Source of the DNA: Clonostachys chloroleuca
Lineage: Eukaryota; Ascomycota; Sordariomycetes; Hypocreales; Bionectriaceae
Length of the DNA: 64,000 nt
Assembly (NCBI GenBank): GCA_037952775.1
Contig: JBANAY010000003.1
Span: 19,344,001 to 19,408,000 of the forward strand
Direction of reading: 5' to 3'
The notes under the pieces were generated by a model that worked only from the letters and a program-made list of their open reading frames with translations, made no database searches and was not told the origin of the DNA. Below are positions 34,136-45,238 of this stretch, piece by piece (positions within the stretch are counted from its first letter, which is position 1; each line of letters starts with the position of its first letter). The position numbers were made by a program, and so were the translations under genes.

Positions 34136-36453
34136 CTAGCTACAGAATTCGCGAGCAATCGAACTCAATGTCTGAGACACAGTCTGGATTGACGCCACGT
34201 CTACCCATTCTTCCTTCGCATGCAAGCCTTCCCCGAGTGGTCCCCAGAGAAGCGCGGGTATTCCAGCGTCCGCAAGTAGGGCGCAATCCGTCCAGAATGT
34301 GTCTCCATGGAAGGATACGTTCTCTCCCAGGGACTGTCCAACATGGTGATGGACCAACGAGGCGAATGGATGATCCGAGACCAGGGAATAAGGGGAGCGC
34401 TCGAAGGTGACGCGCAGGTCGTACTTGAATTGTGCATCCTGGCTTGCAATTTTCTCTAGCAAAGACCGGATCTCACTTTCGACTTGGCTGGCTGTCTCGC
34501 CTGCAATCGTTCGGCGCTCAATCGTTATTGTGCATCGAGCTGGATAGGATGAAGCTTCCTCCCCGCCTTTGATCAACGACGCATGAACTGACGCAGGACC
34601 GACTTTAGGATCAATGGCATCCACCTCCAGGTGTTTCGCATATTGATCTAGAGCAACGAGGAAATAGCCGGCCTTGCAGATGGCATCAACTCCCAAGTCT
34701 GCGCGGGACCCATGCGCCGCAACTCCATGGATATCAACCTCGACCCAAACAAAACCTTTGTGGGAGTTGACAATTTTGAGATTAGTAGGCTCACTAACAA
34801 CCGCACCGTCAGCTCTCCAACCAGCTGCCAGAACTTCTTCTGTCCCGATGCTTGCTGCTTCTTCGTCAGAAACTCCCGTAAAAATAACATCACCGCGCAG
34901 ACCCAGCGTCTTTGATCTTGCCAGTGCTACCATGGCAGCTGCAACACCACATTTCATGTCCGCAGATCCGCGACCGTAGAGTCTCCCATCTGCAATCTTG
35001 CCGCTTAGCGGATCTCCATCGTAACCTAGAACTGTGACTGTGTCAATGTGACCATTGAACATGAGACTCTTCCCTCCACCGCTTCCACGAACGACACCCA
35101 CGATGGACGGGCGGCCGCGCGTTGGCTCTACCATGTGATTCTCAATATCGCGGTGCTCTAGCCAGTGTGTGATGTACCGAGCCGCGGCAGTTTCACCAGG
35201 TCCTTGTGTGGAACCTAAACTTGGGTTGGACGAATCGATTTGAACAAGCGTTTGGGTGAGAGCAACGGGATCATCAGAAGAAACATCGAGAGGAACATTA
35301 TATTCTCGCGAGCCTTCGGTGCAGAGTAGAATAACAGTTGAACTCTTGGTAAGACCGAGGCTTTCTTTATCTTGGTCGCTAAGACGACGAAGAGCCGCCA
35401 AAGGGGATGCGCCACATGGGCCAGCGAGGACGCCCATTGCCATAAGCTCCTCTACTGCCACATGCGACTCATAATCAGATACCGTCAAACTGGCATCGAC
35501 GCCACTCTGGAGAAGCGGCCATGCAGTCGTGGAAACTGTACCACAGTCTAGACCTGCCATGATGGTAGGCGAAGTCTCAATTGGGGCAAATAGGTCTTTG
35601 CGCAAGCACTTCCACAAGCAAGCGGCGCTATCCGGCTCAACAGTCACCATAGAGGTGGCTCTGCCGTCTTGCTTCACATGCGAGACAACTGCCTGAGCAA
35701 AAGATCCAACACCGACCGGGCATATGACAAGGTCAGCGTTACGACCTCCTAGCTGGCTGTCCAGTTCTAACAGCATGGTTTGATAGCCCTGGACAATCCA
35801 CTGCAAGACATTAGCTTAATACAGTCCCTTAGGGGCGCAGCGTTCGAACAACACATACCGTAGGTATTTCCTCATAGCCACTAAAGGCGGTATCCTGGAC
35901 AAATAGACCTTGGGACGTCGATGTCGCTGCCGCATAAGCAGCGGCAATCGAATCATCATAGCTCCCATCAGAGCGGACGATCCGAGCACCTTCTCTTTCG
36001 ATGAGCTCGACCGTAGGCTGAGGCATGCTTGCAGGAATATGGATCTCGACAGGAATGCCGAGGATCGCGCCCATGCGGCCTACTGCCCGCCCGTGATTGC
36101 CATCGGTGGCGGCGTAGAGGGTGAAGTTCTCATGAGCCAAGGCCTTCGTCACTCTCTCAAGGCTTGCTTCCGCTCCAATTCCAAGTTTCTGGCACACTAC
36201 ACGGAACGTACCACCACGAGGCGCCTAGTATTTTGAACGACGGAAGATCAAAGCGATTGCCCTCGTATTTCACAAAGACGGCGCCAATACCAAGTTCCTC
36301 GGCAATTTTGTCCAGCGATACTAGCGGTGAAGGTTGATACTGAGGAAGGCTTTGATGGAACATGAAGGCCAGTGCCGCATCATCTCCAGCGGCATGCGCT
36401 GTCCAGCATTTCGCATCAGGGCGGAAGAGGATTGGTCTTCGTAACTGTGACAT
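34136..36453 (-). CDS. Fusion: diaminopropionate ammonia-lyase-like PLP enzyme plus M20 peptidase/deacetylase
   Basis: Two exons (35859-36453, 34136-35800; intron 35801-35858) give about 752 residues after one frame correction. Residues 1-365 are a fold-type II PLP enzyme of the DpaL class. Landmarks are NPDRQCW-like FRPDAKCWT, the PLP lysine in SFKILGASW, AATDGNHGRAVGRMG, and CPVGVGSFAQAV. Residues 380-752 are an M20 metallopeptidase (ArgE/DapE/ACY1 type) with NGHIDTV (447), YGRGSADMKCGVAAAM and the SDEEAAS glutamates. An extra base at about 36213 splits GASW from TFRVVCQKLGIG; without it exon 1 is exactly 198 codons. DpaL eliminates ammonia from 2,3-diaminopropionate, and M20 enzymes hydrolyse N-acyl amino acids. 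Joined, they might deacylate and degrade one substrate. That pairing is inference. Confidence 0.85.
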
Positions 36454-36946
36454 TTCAACTTTGTTTAGAATGCTGTATATTTGAGAGTGGGAGAGAGCGA
36501 GTGACTGCAAGACAGACAGACGGGATTTCCACGCTTGAAATACCTATCTGTGCAATTTGAGATGATGAGCGATGAGGGGTCCCTTCGCATGCGCGCCTGC
36601 GCCTTAGATTGATGAAGTGCCGAGTGTCGGACTTGTCAAGTCAAAGCCCAACCCCACATAAAGCAATCGCTACTCTGGTGCCAACAATACATTGTGAGCC
36701 GAACAAACAAACATCTATACAATCTGTATATGAAAGACAATTGATGGATACCGTCGCATCGTAGTTGCTGCAAAAGACCTTGCGATGCTTCACTTGGTTG
36801 ATAGGCTTACCTACCGGCCAGAACAGTGAGCGAAGCACAAGAGTGGCCAAGGCGATTGGGCAATCGCGGTAGGAAGAAATATTGACGGGATCACTGACTA
36901 TATAGCCTTTTGCGGTAGAATGCCGACTTGAGGCTCTGTTGATCCA
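36454..36946. other. Intergenic, promoter of the lyase/M20 gene
   Basis: An in-frame ATG at 36510 could extend the lyase/M20 protein by 19 residues. Otherwise nothing recognised. Confidence 0.5.
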
Positions 36947-38844
36947 TTAATTTGCCCACCGATTCACTAGCTCCTCCTTCTTTTCACTCTTCTTGATGGC
37001 TATTTTCTTCGCATCGGCTCGTTCAAGTTCATCAACAACTTGCCGCACCTCGCTGAGCAGAACGGATATAGAAGCCTCTATGTCTGAGTCCACGAGCTTG
37101 ACCTCGTTGTAGGGGCTCTCAGCCAAGACGGTGTCTTTCAAGAGCTGGATAGCTAGGGCGACATCATTTAGATGTGATGAAGCGGTTGCTTCGAAACTCT
37201 CTTGGAGGCTGAGTGCAACATCGTTTTCCTTAGTGGTTCGTTCAGCGAGCACCCTCTTAAGTACGGCAATCTTTGCGTCGCTGGACGCCTCGGCTTCAAT
37301 TGGAAACAAAATCGCAAGATTATGAAGAAGGGTCTCGATAGGGGGCTCGTCCATGATACCAGAGGACTGTCTTCGTGAGCGAGAGTCTGTGTTTCCCCGT
37401 GGGCGGGCAGTTGGAGCTTTGCGGACTGGAGATATCGGTACGATTGGTTTCATCGAACGTCTGGGCTTATGGTCAGGTGCTGATAATTCGTCCTTGGCCA
37501 TGCTGATTATGGATGTCGAGGTAGCTTGATGAGACCGAAAGGTATCAATGGCTTGCTTCAACCGTTCGCCGCGGTCATTTAGATAATCAAGACATTGCAA
37601 AATCTAGCACAAAAGCATAACATTAGCGAGACTGACAGTGCCTCTACGGGTTAGAGGTATACGGACGTAGGTAAAAGCGGCCACAGATCGCTGCATGCTC
37701 TGGCCACTTCGGCCGCCAATTGACTTGGAAGCGGGATCCAGATACTGTTGTTCGACGGACATCTGGGCTACAGGAAAGATCTCGGAATAGAGAGATTCCA
37801 GCTCCTCTTCCGACGCCCTCACTGCCTCTCCCGTTGTTGCTCGAGCCTCGCCAGACCGCTCAGCATTGGTCAGCGCATCGAGGTAGACCCTGTCCAATTT
37901 TGTGCGCAGGGTTTCGACCGTGATTTTAATCAACCTGATGATTGTGTCAGTTTATTTAAAGACTTCCATAATGGATCACCTACCTTATACTGATTTCCCG
38001 AAGCTTGTCAATCTTGCCAGCTTCCTCGGGATCTTGCTGATCTAGTTCCCATCCAAGTTTCTGTAGACTTGACAGTAGCTTGTCATCTGATGCAAGTATG
38101 CCCTCGACTGTCGCACTTAAGTTGCGACCAGATTCATCTCCTTGTTGCTTCAGCTCGGATACACGAAAGCCCACGCTCTGTGCTAGATCTTCGACCTGTT
38201 GGTTTATGTTTGTCAGTTCAGAGTTGCACAAGCTAAGGGGAAACAAAGGTTATCTTGTTCGAGTTCCTGTACCTCTGCAGAGACATATTTGTGTTCCGTC
38301 ATTGCCTTCCGCTGTCGCTCAACTTCAAACGTTCCTCTGCGGGCAGAGCTATCGGAGGCTTTCTTAATTAAGCGTGAAAATGCATCTTGCTGCTGCCGCA
38401 ACGTTTCGGTTTGCTTGTTGATCGCTTCAGTTGATCGGTTCAGCTCATCTATAGCAATCCTGATGTCGTCCTCGCTCACGGCTTGAACCTCGGCCAGGTC
38501 ATGGAGCGCAGCAAGCTTATCTACTTGCCCAGTCTTGTCCAACGTAGTATAGCTAGGAATTTGGGATTAGTTCAGGCGATAGAATGATAGAAGAGACGGT
38601 ATATGCTCCGATCCAAGACAAAGGACGGAGGGGAGGTGGGTTGTGCTCACGTAGACATCTCATCTGGCGTGAGAAGGTTGTCTGGGCCGAGATGAGTGAT
38701 AGCCCATTGCGCAAAGGCAGGACCGTGATCCGGGTCCCTCAAGGCGCGGCGAACGGAATCACGTTCGGAATTGAGGCCATACTGATGCCCTGCGCCTAAT
38801 ATTAGGGACTCGGCACGCTCAACAAGCTGGGCGTCCATGGACAT
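36947..38844 (-). CDS. Coiled-coil protein resembling augmin subunit 3 (HAUS3-like)
   Basis: Five exons (38651-38844, 38273-38552, 37984-38195, 37667-37934, 36947-37603) encode 536 residues. The second intron carries a CTGAC branch site. The fourth junction (GTCCGT donor) is the least certain. The N-terminus has a globular piece AFAQWAITHLGPDNLLTPDEMSTY followed by long coiled coils (about 65-290). That order is reminiscent of the augmin subunit 3 pattern: F.W....V...NVLS.EE, then L.SGK. Residues 330-370 are basic and Ser/Pro/Arg-rich, and the C-terminus returns to coiled coil. Augmin recruits gamma-tubulin to spindle microtubules. This assignment rests on remembered patterns and layout; any microtubule or septum coiled-coil protein is an alternative. 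Confidence 0.65.
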
Positions 38845-41033
38845 AGGGTGATGGAGACCGTCCCACAGACAGCAACTGAAAAATATTGCCGCGCGGCGCT
38901 GATTCTAGGTAATTGAGCTTTGAGTCCGATTAGCAATGTATCTTTTGTATGTAGCTAGTTGATGGGTTACACGACATTGTCAAATGATGTGAAATTGATG
39001 AGGTGGCCACGGGCTTGGCACCGCCATCAGCAGTGATGTGATGGTTCGCCATGATTATTACCGGGAGAGAATAAAACTTACCAAGAGGAGTTTATCGATT
39101 TGGTCGGAAACTCTTGATGAAGGACGCCTTAAGATATATATCGAGGCATATGCATGCAGACAAGCGAGGCGAGCATGCAGGCCCAGTCGGTGTCTCAGAT
39201 CGGCAGTGAGCTGGCACCTGGGTAACTAGGCCTAATCAGAGCTGACAGCGAGGCTGAGAACTTGGTAATGGGCAGCTGTCTGAGCATCCAGGAAACAACG
39301 CGAAGGTGGTGGCTGTGTTGCGATGTGCGATTGAACTGTTGGGTTGGTGTGTGGCACTGGCTGGTACCCGATTTGTGCACATTGAGGTTGGAGGCGGTCA
39401 GCCAACCGGCCCTGAAGATTTACTGGCTGCTTAGCACTGTCTAGCTCCCGTCTCCGGTCCGTGGGGACAGCTACAGGGCCTCCCCTCATGCAACGACCCG
39501 TCTACAACACAGCAGAGGCCACGTAAGTACGGTGCGCCTGCCTGCAGGTCCAAGGACTCTGTCGCTACTGAGGTTGCCTCAAGTTGCACAGCAGCACACC
39601 AAGACAGGTACCCACTTTAGGGATCCAAGCCTTGTGACCAGCAACGGCTCCAGACATCATCCAATCCCACCACCCATCCGATCATGTGGGAAAGACAATT
39701 TCAACGTCACTGGCAAATCTCAAGGCACGCTGTGACGACATACGGGGCTGTGACTTAAGACACAGGCTCGGCATTATTACTATGTAGACATGGTAATACC
39801 CCTGATCCCACTTTCAGATCTGGGCAGATACCCCCCGTCTGGTTTATCAACTGAAAGAGACAAAGGGTCTTTCAGTTGGGGGGAAACCGACTTCGATCTA
39901 AAAATAAGTGACTAAAAGGGTCCTCTTCATGTACATGGAGGTAATAGTAGATCTCGTAGTGCTGATCGCGGAAGCCACCCCACAAACGGCCATCTACCGT
40001 CAGAGTGACAACTCGGCTGTCGACAACAGATCTGCCGAATGTACATGGTCTTGTTGGCACAGTTCCGGAGGCTGCTGCGATAGAACGCGGGGTTATGAGT
40101 TATAGAGCGCGAGGGAGATGGTGGCACAAGAAACCTCATCTCGAGGCCCCTCCACCCCTGCCTTAACCTCAACCGCATCGATCTGAGAGATGGGTGTGTG
40201 GAATCAGAGTGCATAAAGAAGCCGAGAAAACAAAAAGTGGATATGACCTACGTCCCGCTGGGAAATGTCATATGGCTGATGGCTACTTGCATAACGCGCT
40301 GCAGCTCCAACCACCTTTCCTCTGCTCGACTTTGCTGGGCCTTCGGGAACGCACATGTACTAAACGTCGATATATTGATCTATATGCCTAACCTCTACTA
40401 TAGCTTGATTCTCTTTCGAGAATCCTATGTAACACCGTTAGCTGCTCTGGGGTGGGAAATCTTTGCGGAGGCACCTTACTCTGTGTGCAGCCAAATGAGT
40501 ACTTATTCAACCGATGCTCCATCGTTCTAAGCTGACCACAAGTATCCAAGACTTGGATTGAGCTTTTATTTCAGGACTGGTAAGTCGTTGTGCCTTAGGT
40601 AGCGTGAGAGCCAGTTACTGGGCGGTACTTGTCCTTGGACTGCGCGGTTTGGCTGTTCACAATTCTGAAGCCCGCACAAAGGGAGAAGGTTGGCCTACCG
40701 ACAACACGTCGAAAGTGACCATCAGGGTCATACCTAGCCGCAGTTTTTTCCCCCACTCCTTTTTCTACCTCCTTCTTCTCGTACTTCAGAGTGACACCCC
40801 CGAGCAGTTTTCACTCATTCACCATCATCCTTTGACAGTTCATGTTCTATGACTGTGCATGGAACAAATTGAGCCTACTGGTTACCTTCTTTTTGCTTTT
40901 GGATCCTTTCGTTCATTTTTCACGCTCCTTTTACGTGTTTTGTCGAAGTTGATTTCTTGTTGCCCGATCCACAACTTCCAAACATCTTGCTTATGCCACT
41001 TCCGACTCCCAAGATTCATCAGAAGTCATAAGG
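38845..41033. other. Divergent 2.2-kb intergenic region
   Basis: Lies between the augmin-like (-) and LrgB (+) genes and holds both promoters. A GAGGTTGCCTCA motif at about 39568 recurs in reverse orientation near 48290. No gene recognised. Confidence 0.5.
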
Positions 41034-42952
41034 ATGACTACCTCAACCACCCCGGCGCCTGATATAGGACCCATTGTATCAACCATTTGGAGGTCGAGGT
41101 TCCGAGCTGCCATCACCGAGATTACGGCCATCCTATACGTCCTTGTTCTTTTCCTTGCGAGCGAGCTCATCATCTGGGGGATCAGCCTCGCACTTGCCCC
41201 GGCAAAGATCGAGTATTTCTCATCCATCTTGGGTATGGTTCTTGTCTTCGCGATTATGACCGGAATCACAACAGTACTGCCCAGTTCTGATCCCTTCTAT
41301 CAACAGATGATGAAGCCAAAGGTGAGAGAAACCAAACTCACGCATCACCATGATTCTGGAAGCTGACTCAAGACTCTTCAAGATTGATTTTGTAAACTCG
41401 CACCTTGGTATTGGATTTCCTGTCCCCATTGTCATGTTGGATCCCGAAAATTTTCTCAACGTGAAAGAGGTTGCCAAGATCATTTGTGTTTGTGGTAAGA
41501 CTCAACTCTAACGGAAGATGAGACGATAACATTGATTGATACTGACTTTCGTGCCCTACAGTAATTACAAATCTCATTTCGTGGATCATATGCTTCGTTG
41601 TAGCTTGTTGCGTCCTTAAACTCGCCATTCGAAGTTGCAATTTCGCTACCTGGGGAAGGTTAGGATTCAACAAAACCGAAACCGAGAATCGAGCTCGTTG
41701 GGGAGCAGAAGCGACCAACCAACCCAAGGAAGAGACAGAAGGCACCTCAGAGCCAGCGAACGGAACTCGACCCAAAACCCCTGCCATCGACCTCAGCGCC
41801 GAACTTGCCAAGACCAAATCACCAGTGTGGGATTCTGCTGTAGCTTCATACCCCATCCTCTTGCCCGCACTTGTTGCTCTGGTGGTCGGTACCCCGATTG
41901 CCGCTAAACTTCGCGATCACCGTGTGTTGGACATGTGTATTCTTCTTTGCTTATGGACTACCTCAGCAAAGTCCCAACGTCGCTTCAAGGTTTCACGAAT
42001 TTACTCAGGGAGCCCCCGAATCAAGAGGATATTGACCACTATCATGAATCCTGTCCTTCTTACAACCCTGTTGATGATAGCATATACGAGATCAAAGGCC
42101 GCTGCGACGATCAATATGAGCCTGACTGATCTTCTTCATCAGTTCAGTTTCGGGACGCCACTCTACGCCATCTGGACCTCGGCAGCGATGAAGACTCTTC
42201 TCACTGCCAACCCTACACGAAACTTTGGTGCTGGAGACGCGGCTCTGGCTTTTCTAGAATGCGGGGTAGTTGTCTGGGGGTTCAAGCTCTATGAGAACCG
42301 CCGCCAAGTTTTCAGCCTCAATGGACTGCTCATTACGATTCTGGCAACCCTTGCGGCAGCTTTCAATGTGTTCATCGGCGTCCGTATAGGCCAACTTGTT
42401 GGACTCGAGCCCGCCGAGGCACTGGCCTTTGCAGCCCGGTGCACGACTCTAGCGCTCGCAAGACCAATCATGGCGTCTCTCCAGGGCAACTCTGCAGTCA
42501 ACGCTGCCTTGGTGGTCACCAACGGAATCCTTGGACAGTTAGTGTGCCCATATCTCGTGGGGGTTTTGGACGTCAAGAAATGCAGTGACACCGTGGAGAG
42601 TCAAGAGTCTTCCAGATATGCAAGCCCCCAGGAAAACCCCGCAGAAGCCTCGAGTTCGGAATCCCAGACACCACTGGTGACTGAGCCAAAACCCCAGGAC
42701 GAGCCAGAGTCACCAACAATGCCAACAATAAGATTGGGCGACCAGGAGATCGTGGGCACTAGCCCGGCAACCACCGCGCTGAACTTCACCATCGGAGCCA
42801 ATGCAGCAGCCATGGGGGTTGCATATCTGTTGGAGATTAGATCGCCCGCCGCCGCCTTCGCTGTTCTCTCGATGATCGTGTATGGCGTTATGACTGTGGT
42901 GTTCGCCACCGTGGAGCCAATGAGATCTGCCGTCATCGCGCTGGCCGCATAA
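41034..42952 (+). CDS. LrgB/CidB-family membrane protein (PLGG1-like)
   Basis: Three exons (41034-41321, 41383-41494, 41562-42952) encode 596 residues with about 12 membrane segments. The first third is LrgA-like. A hydrophilic loop rich in Glu, Thr and Pro (about 170-210) leads to the LrgB half, which contains SPVWDSAVASYPILLPALVALVVGTP, MNPVLLTTLLMIAYTR, FGAGDAALAFLECGVVVWG, CTTLALARPIMASLQGN, and an Asn/Ala-rich last helix pair. A second acidic loop (about 470-520) interrupts it. In plants the fused LrgA-LrgB protein PLGG1 moves glycolate and glycerate; bacterial LrgAB/CidAB act on autolysis and pyruvate transport. The fungal role is unknown. The stop codon lies inside a 20-bp direct repeat. 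Confidence 0.85.
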
Positions 42953-43054
42953 GGCAGAACAACTTCGTTGAGTCACGGTTCTTCTTCTAACGTGTCCCTT
43001 TGTTGTACTGAGATTCGCCATGATCTCATTGACTGCATAAGGCAGAACAACTTC
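42947..43054 (+). repeat. Direct repeat of about 20 bp across the LrgB stop codon
   Basis: The 20-mer GCATAAGGCAGAACAACTTC occurs at 42947-42966 and again at 43035-43054, 88 bp apart. The first copy contains the TAA stop. The flanks are partly similar (TTGAG/TCGAG, CTTCTTCT), so this may be an eroded 88-bp tandem duplication. Confidence 0.85.
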
Positions 43055-43687
43055 ATCGAGCCGTGTGTTTCTTCTTCTTCTTTCGTTTCTCCTTTTTGTA
43101 TTTGTCTTGAGAAAGCTCGGAGTTGGTACAAATTGGTCGCGTGTTTATTGAAGTGTGACTTTGAATTCAAGGGGCGGGATAGTGTGATTTGGAGTTACTA
43201 CAAGTATTGTTACAAGCAAAGGTCCGGGGTAAAACCGAAAGCGATAAATAGGACCAGGTTAATGACGTTAATAATCGACTCACCATGTCGCGGTTTGATT
43301 TAATTAGAGCAATGCAAGTTCTTTCTACTGCATCTACATATTGTAATGTTCAAAACAAATGTTACCTGTATTGAGCACCACAGTGGCTAGGTTTAAACTC
43401 GAAGCAAAGGTATACAGCAAAGGTATACGATGGAGAGAAAAGATCAATTGGGTGCAAGAACAAACGGCGCGCGAACAAAGACAGGTTGCAAGTTCCCGCA
43501 GTTCCGTGAATCCTTCAGCTTGCTATAGAAGAATCAGTGACTCAAAAGGGATCGCTCCATCATATCTTCAACTCTACTCAAGCATATGTCTGGCCTAAAT
43601 AAAGATAGCTTATTCCAATCTGGAGAGCTGAGTCAGTTATACTTGCCAAACAGTGACCTCGAGGAATATCAAAAGATACGAAGGGGG
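42953..43687. other. Convergent intergenic region, LrgB and Pin1
   Basis: Apart from the two short repeats listed separately, no gene or RNA recognised. Confidence 0.6.
43403..43428. repeat. 13-bp tandem duplication
   Basis: Two perfect head-to-tail copies of AGCAAAGGTATAC lie in the region between LrgB and Pin1. Confidence 0.9.
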
Positions 43688-44489
43688 TCATCTAATGGGG
43701 TGGATGCCGTGAACAGGGGGGAAGGTTGTGGGAATATTCACTTACCTCTCAATCAAATGCAACCCACTCGCCGTCTCTACTACGCCGCTCATCTCTCCCA
43801 CCTGGAGACCAAAGGCGGCATCCTCAAACTCCTTTTGCATGTCGCCATGCCCGAAATAGCCCAAGTCGCCCCGCTTGCGCGCGGACGAGCAGTCTGAATC
43901 TGTCAGAGCCAGCTCGCCTAAGGCAGCTTCGCCAGACTTGATTCTCTTCTCATGGCCTCTGATAATCTCGTACGCTTCTTCCTTCGATCGGGTAATTTCA
44001 TTCTGTAACACGCCCCAAACCAAGGGTGTCAGCAACGGGCTCCCATAGCAACCAATGACTTGACACGTGGAAAAAGACTAGGGTGGATGTGCGGGACGGG
44101 GGCGGGATCAATTCGGACCTCTCTCCAGCTCTTGGGGCGTCGGCTGTCTCGGTGCTTAACAAGCAGATGCGCAGCACGGATCTTGCCCTCGGGGACGCCA
44201 ACTACTGCGCCGGAACGCGAGGTGGCGCTGTGGTGGGCAGCCATATAGTGTTTGAGCTTTTCGGTGTCCGTGCCTGAGGGAGGCTCCCATCGCGAAACCT
44301 TCTCGTTGGAGTTGAAGTAGTAAGGGAGGTTCTTGGAGTTAGAATGGCGAACTTCCCAGCCAGGGGGGAGACCAGTGTCTGCCTGTATTCCACGGGGTGT
44401 CAGTTCCATTCAAGTTCCTTTTTCCGAATACAAATAGGGGACTGGTAGCCATGGTTCATAGCTTCGGTGATGCAATGTAGACTCACCAT
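43688..44489 (-). CDS. Pin1/Ess1-type peptidyl-prolyl isomerase (parvulin)
   Basis: Four coding exons encode 175 residues: 44487-44489 (ATG only), 44119-44382, 43746-44002 and 43688-43691 (one base of the last Arg codon plus TGA). Residues 1-35 form a WW domain (TGLPPGWEVRHSNSKNLPYYFN...W.PP) that binds phospho-Ser/Thr-Pro. A parvulin domain follows with KIRAAHLLVKHRDSRRPKSW, ITRSKEEAYEII, and the CSSARKRGDLGYFGHGDMQKEFEDAAF and GLHLIER signatures. Ess1/Pin1 isomerises phosphorylated proline bonds, including those of the RNA polymerase II tail. The one-codon first exon is supported by a GTGAGT donor, a CTGAC branch and an ACAG acceptor, giving the N-terminus MADTGLP. A start at 44409 without that intron is the alternative. 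Confidence 0.92.
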
Positions 44490-44917
44490 TATGGATATAG
44501 GGGTAGTTGTTGTCGTAGGGGGAAGAGCAGCTCGATATTTTATGGACAGAGTAAGTCGTACGGACTCGAAGCTTACAAGCAACAAAGCTGTAGGAAACAC
44601 AATGGAGGCGACAAGAGATGAGATAGTAGGGAGGGAAGAAGACAGGATGCGCTGGCGGGAATAATATGTGCAGCTTTGAGGTGCAATGACGTGCCAGAAG
44701 GAGGAGATTTAGATGACAACGGGTGATGAGAGGGGAGCTAGCTTGGCTGGACGAGCTCAACTTCCCGCGCCTCGAGGAGCCCCGCGCGGTGCCTTTTTTC
44801 GGGGCAGTTGGTGGTTGCACCGGTGACCACCAGTGACGTGTGGCATGGGTGGACTACAAGAGACTTAGCTTGGGGCAGTACCAGGGAACATGCGCTCTAG
44901 GTTAGGCGGCAGGAGGA

Positions 44918-44939
44918 TGACATAAATCGTGGCACACCA
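44918..44939 (+). repeat. Single copy of a MITE-like terminal sequence
   Basis: The 22-mer here matches the left terminus and next bases of the element at 48883-49081 at 20 of 22 positions (TGACATAAA..., ...TGGCACACCA). No opposite terminus was found nearby, so it may be a solo or truncated relic. Confidence 0.45.
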
Positions 44940-45140
44940 CGGCGACCGAAATTGTGTTCCAGCACAAGGCCAAAACAGTCAGCACAAAGAGACGCTAAAT
45001 ACCAAGACAGGTTACGGGTTGATGTTTATCATTTCATTGTTCTAGTCGTTCTTATTCATCCAATGATACTCTTCAGTCATTATATAGATTCGATACACAT
45101 TTAACATGCCTTAGTCTGGCTCGTCGCACCTAGTGGCCAA

Positions 45141-45238
45141 GGTACCTCTTAGCGCGTACCTCAGGTACCCGCTGGTCGGCAAACTGAGGTACATGCCCCG
45201 CCCGCCTCAAGCCGACCAGGAAGTACCTTTCTAGCGCA
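45141..45238. repeat. Compact cluster of interlocking inverted and direct repeats
   Basis: GTACCTCAG (45156-45164) pairs with CTGAGGTAC (45184-45192). CTGGTCGGC (45172-45180) pairs with GCCGACCAG (45211-45219). GGTACCTCTTAGCGC and AGTACCTTTCTAGCGC form an imperfect direct repeat at the two edges. The stems overlap, so only one could fold at a time. Origin unknown. Confidence 0.7.
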
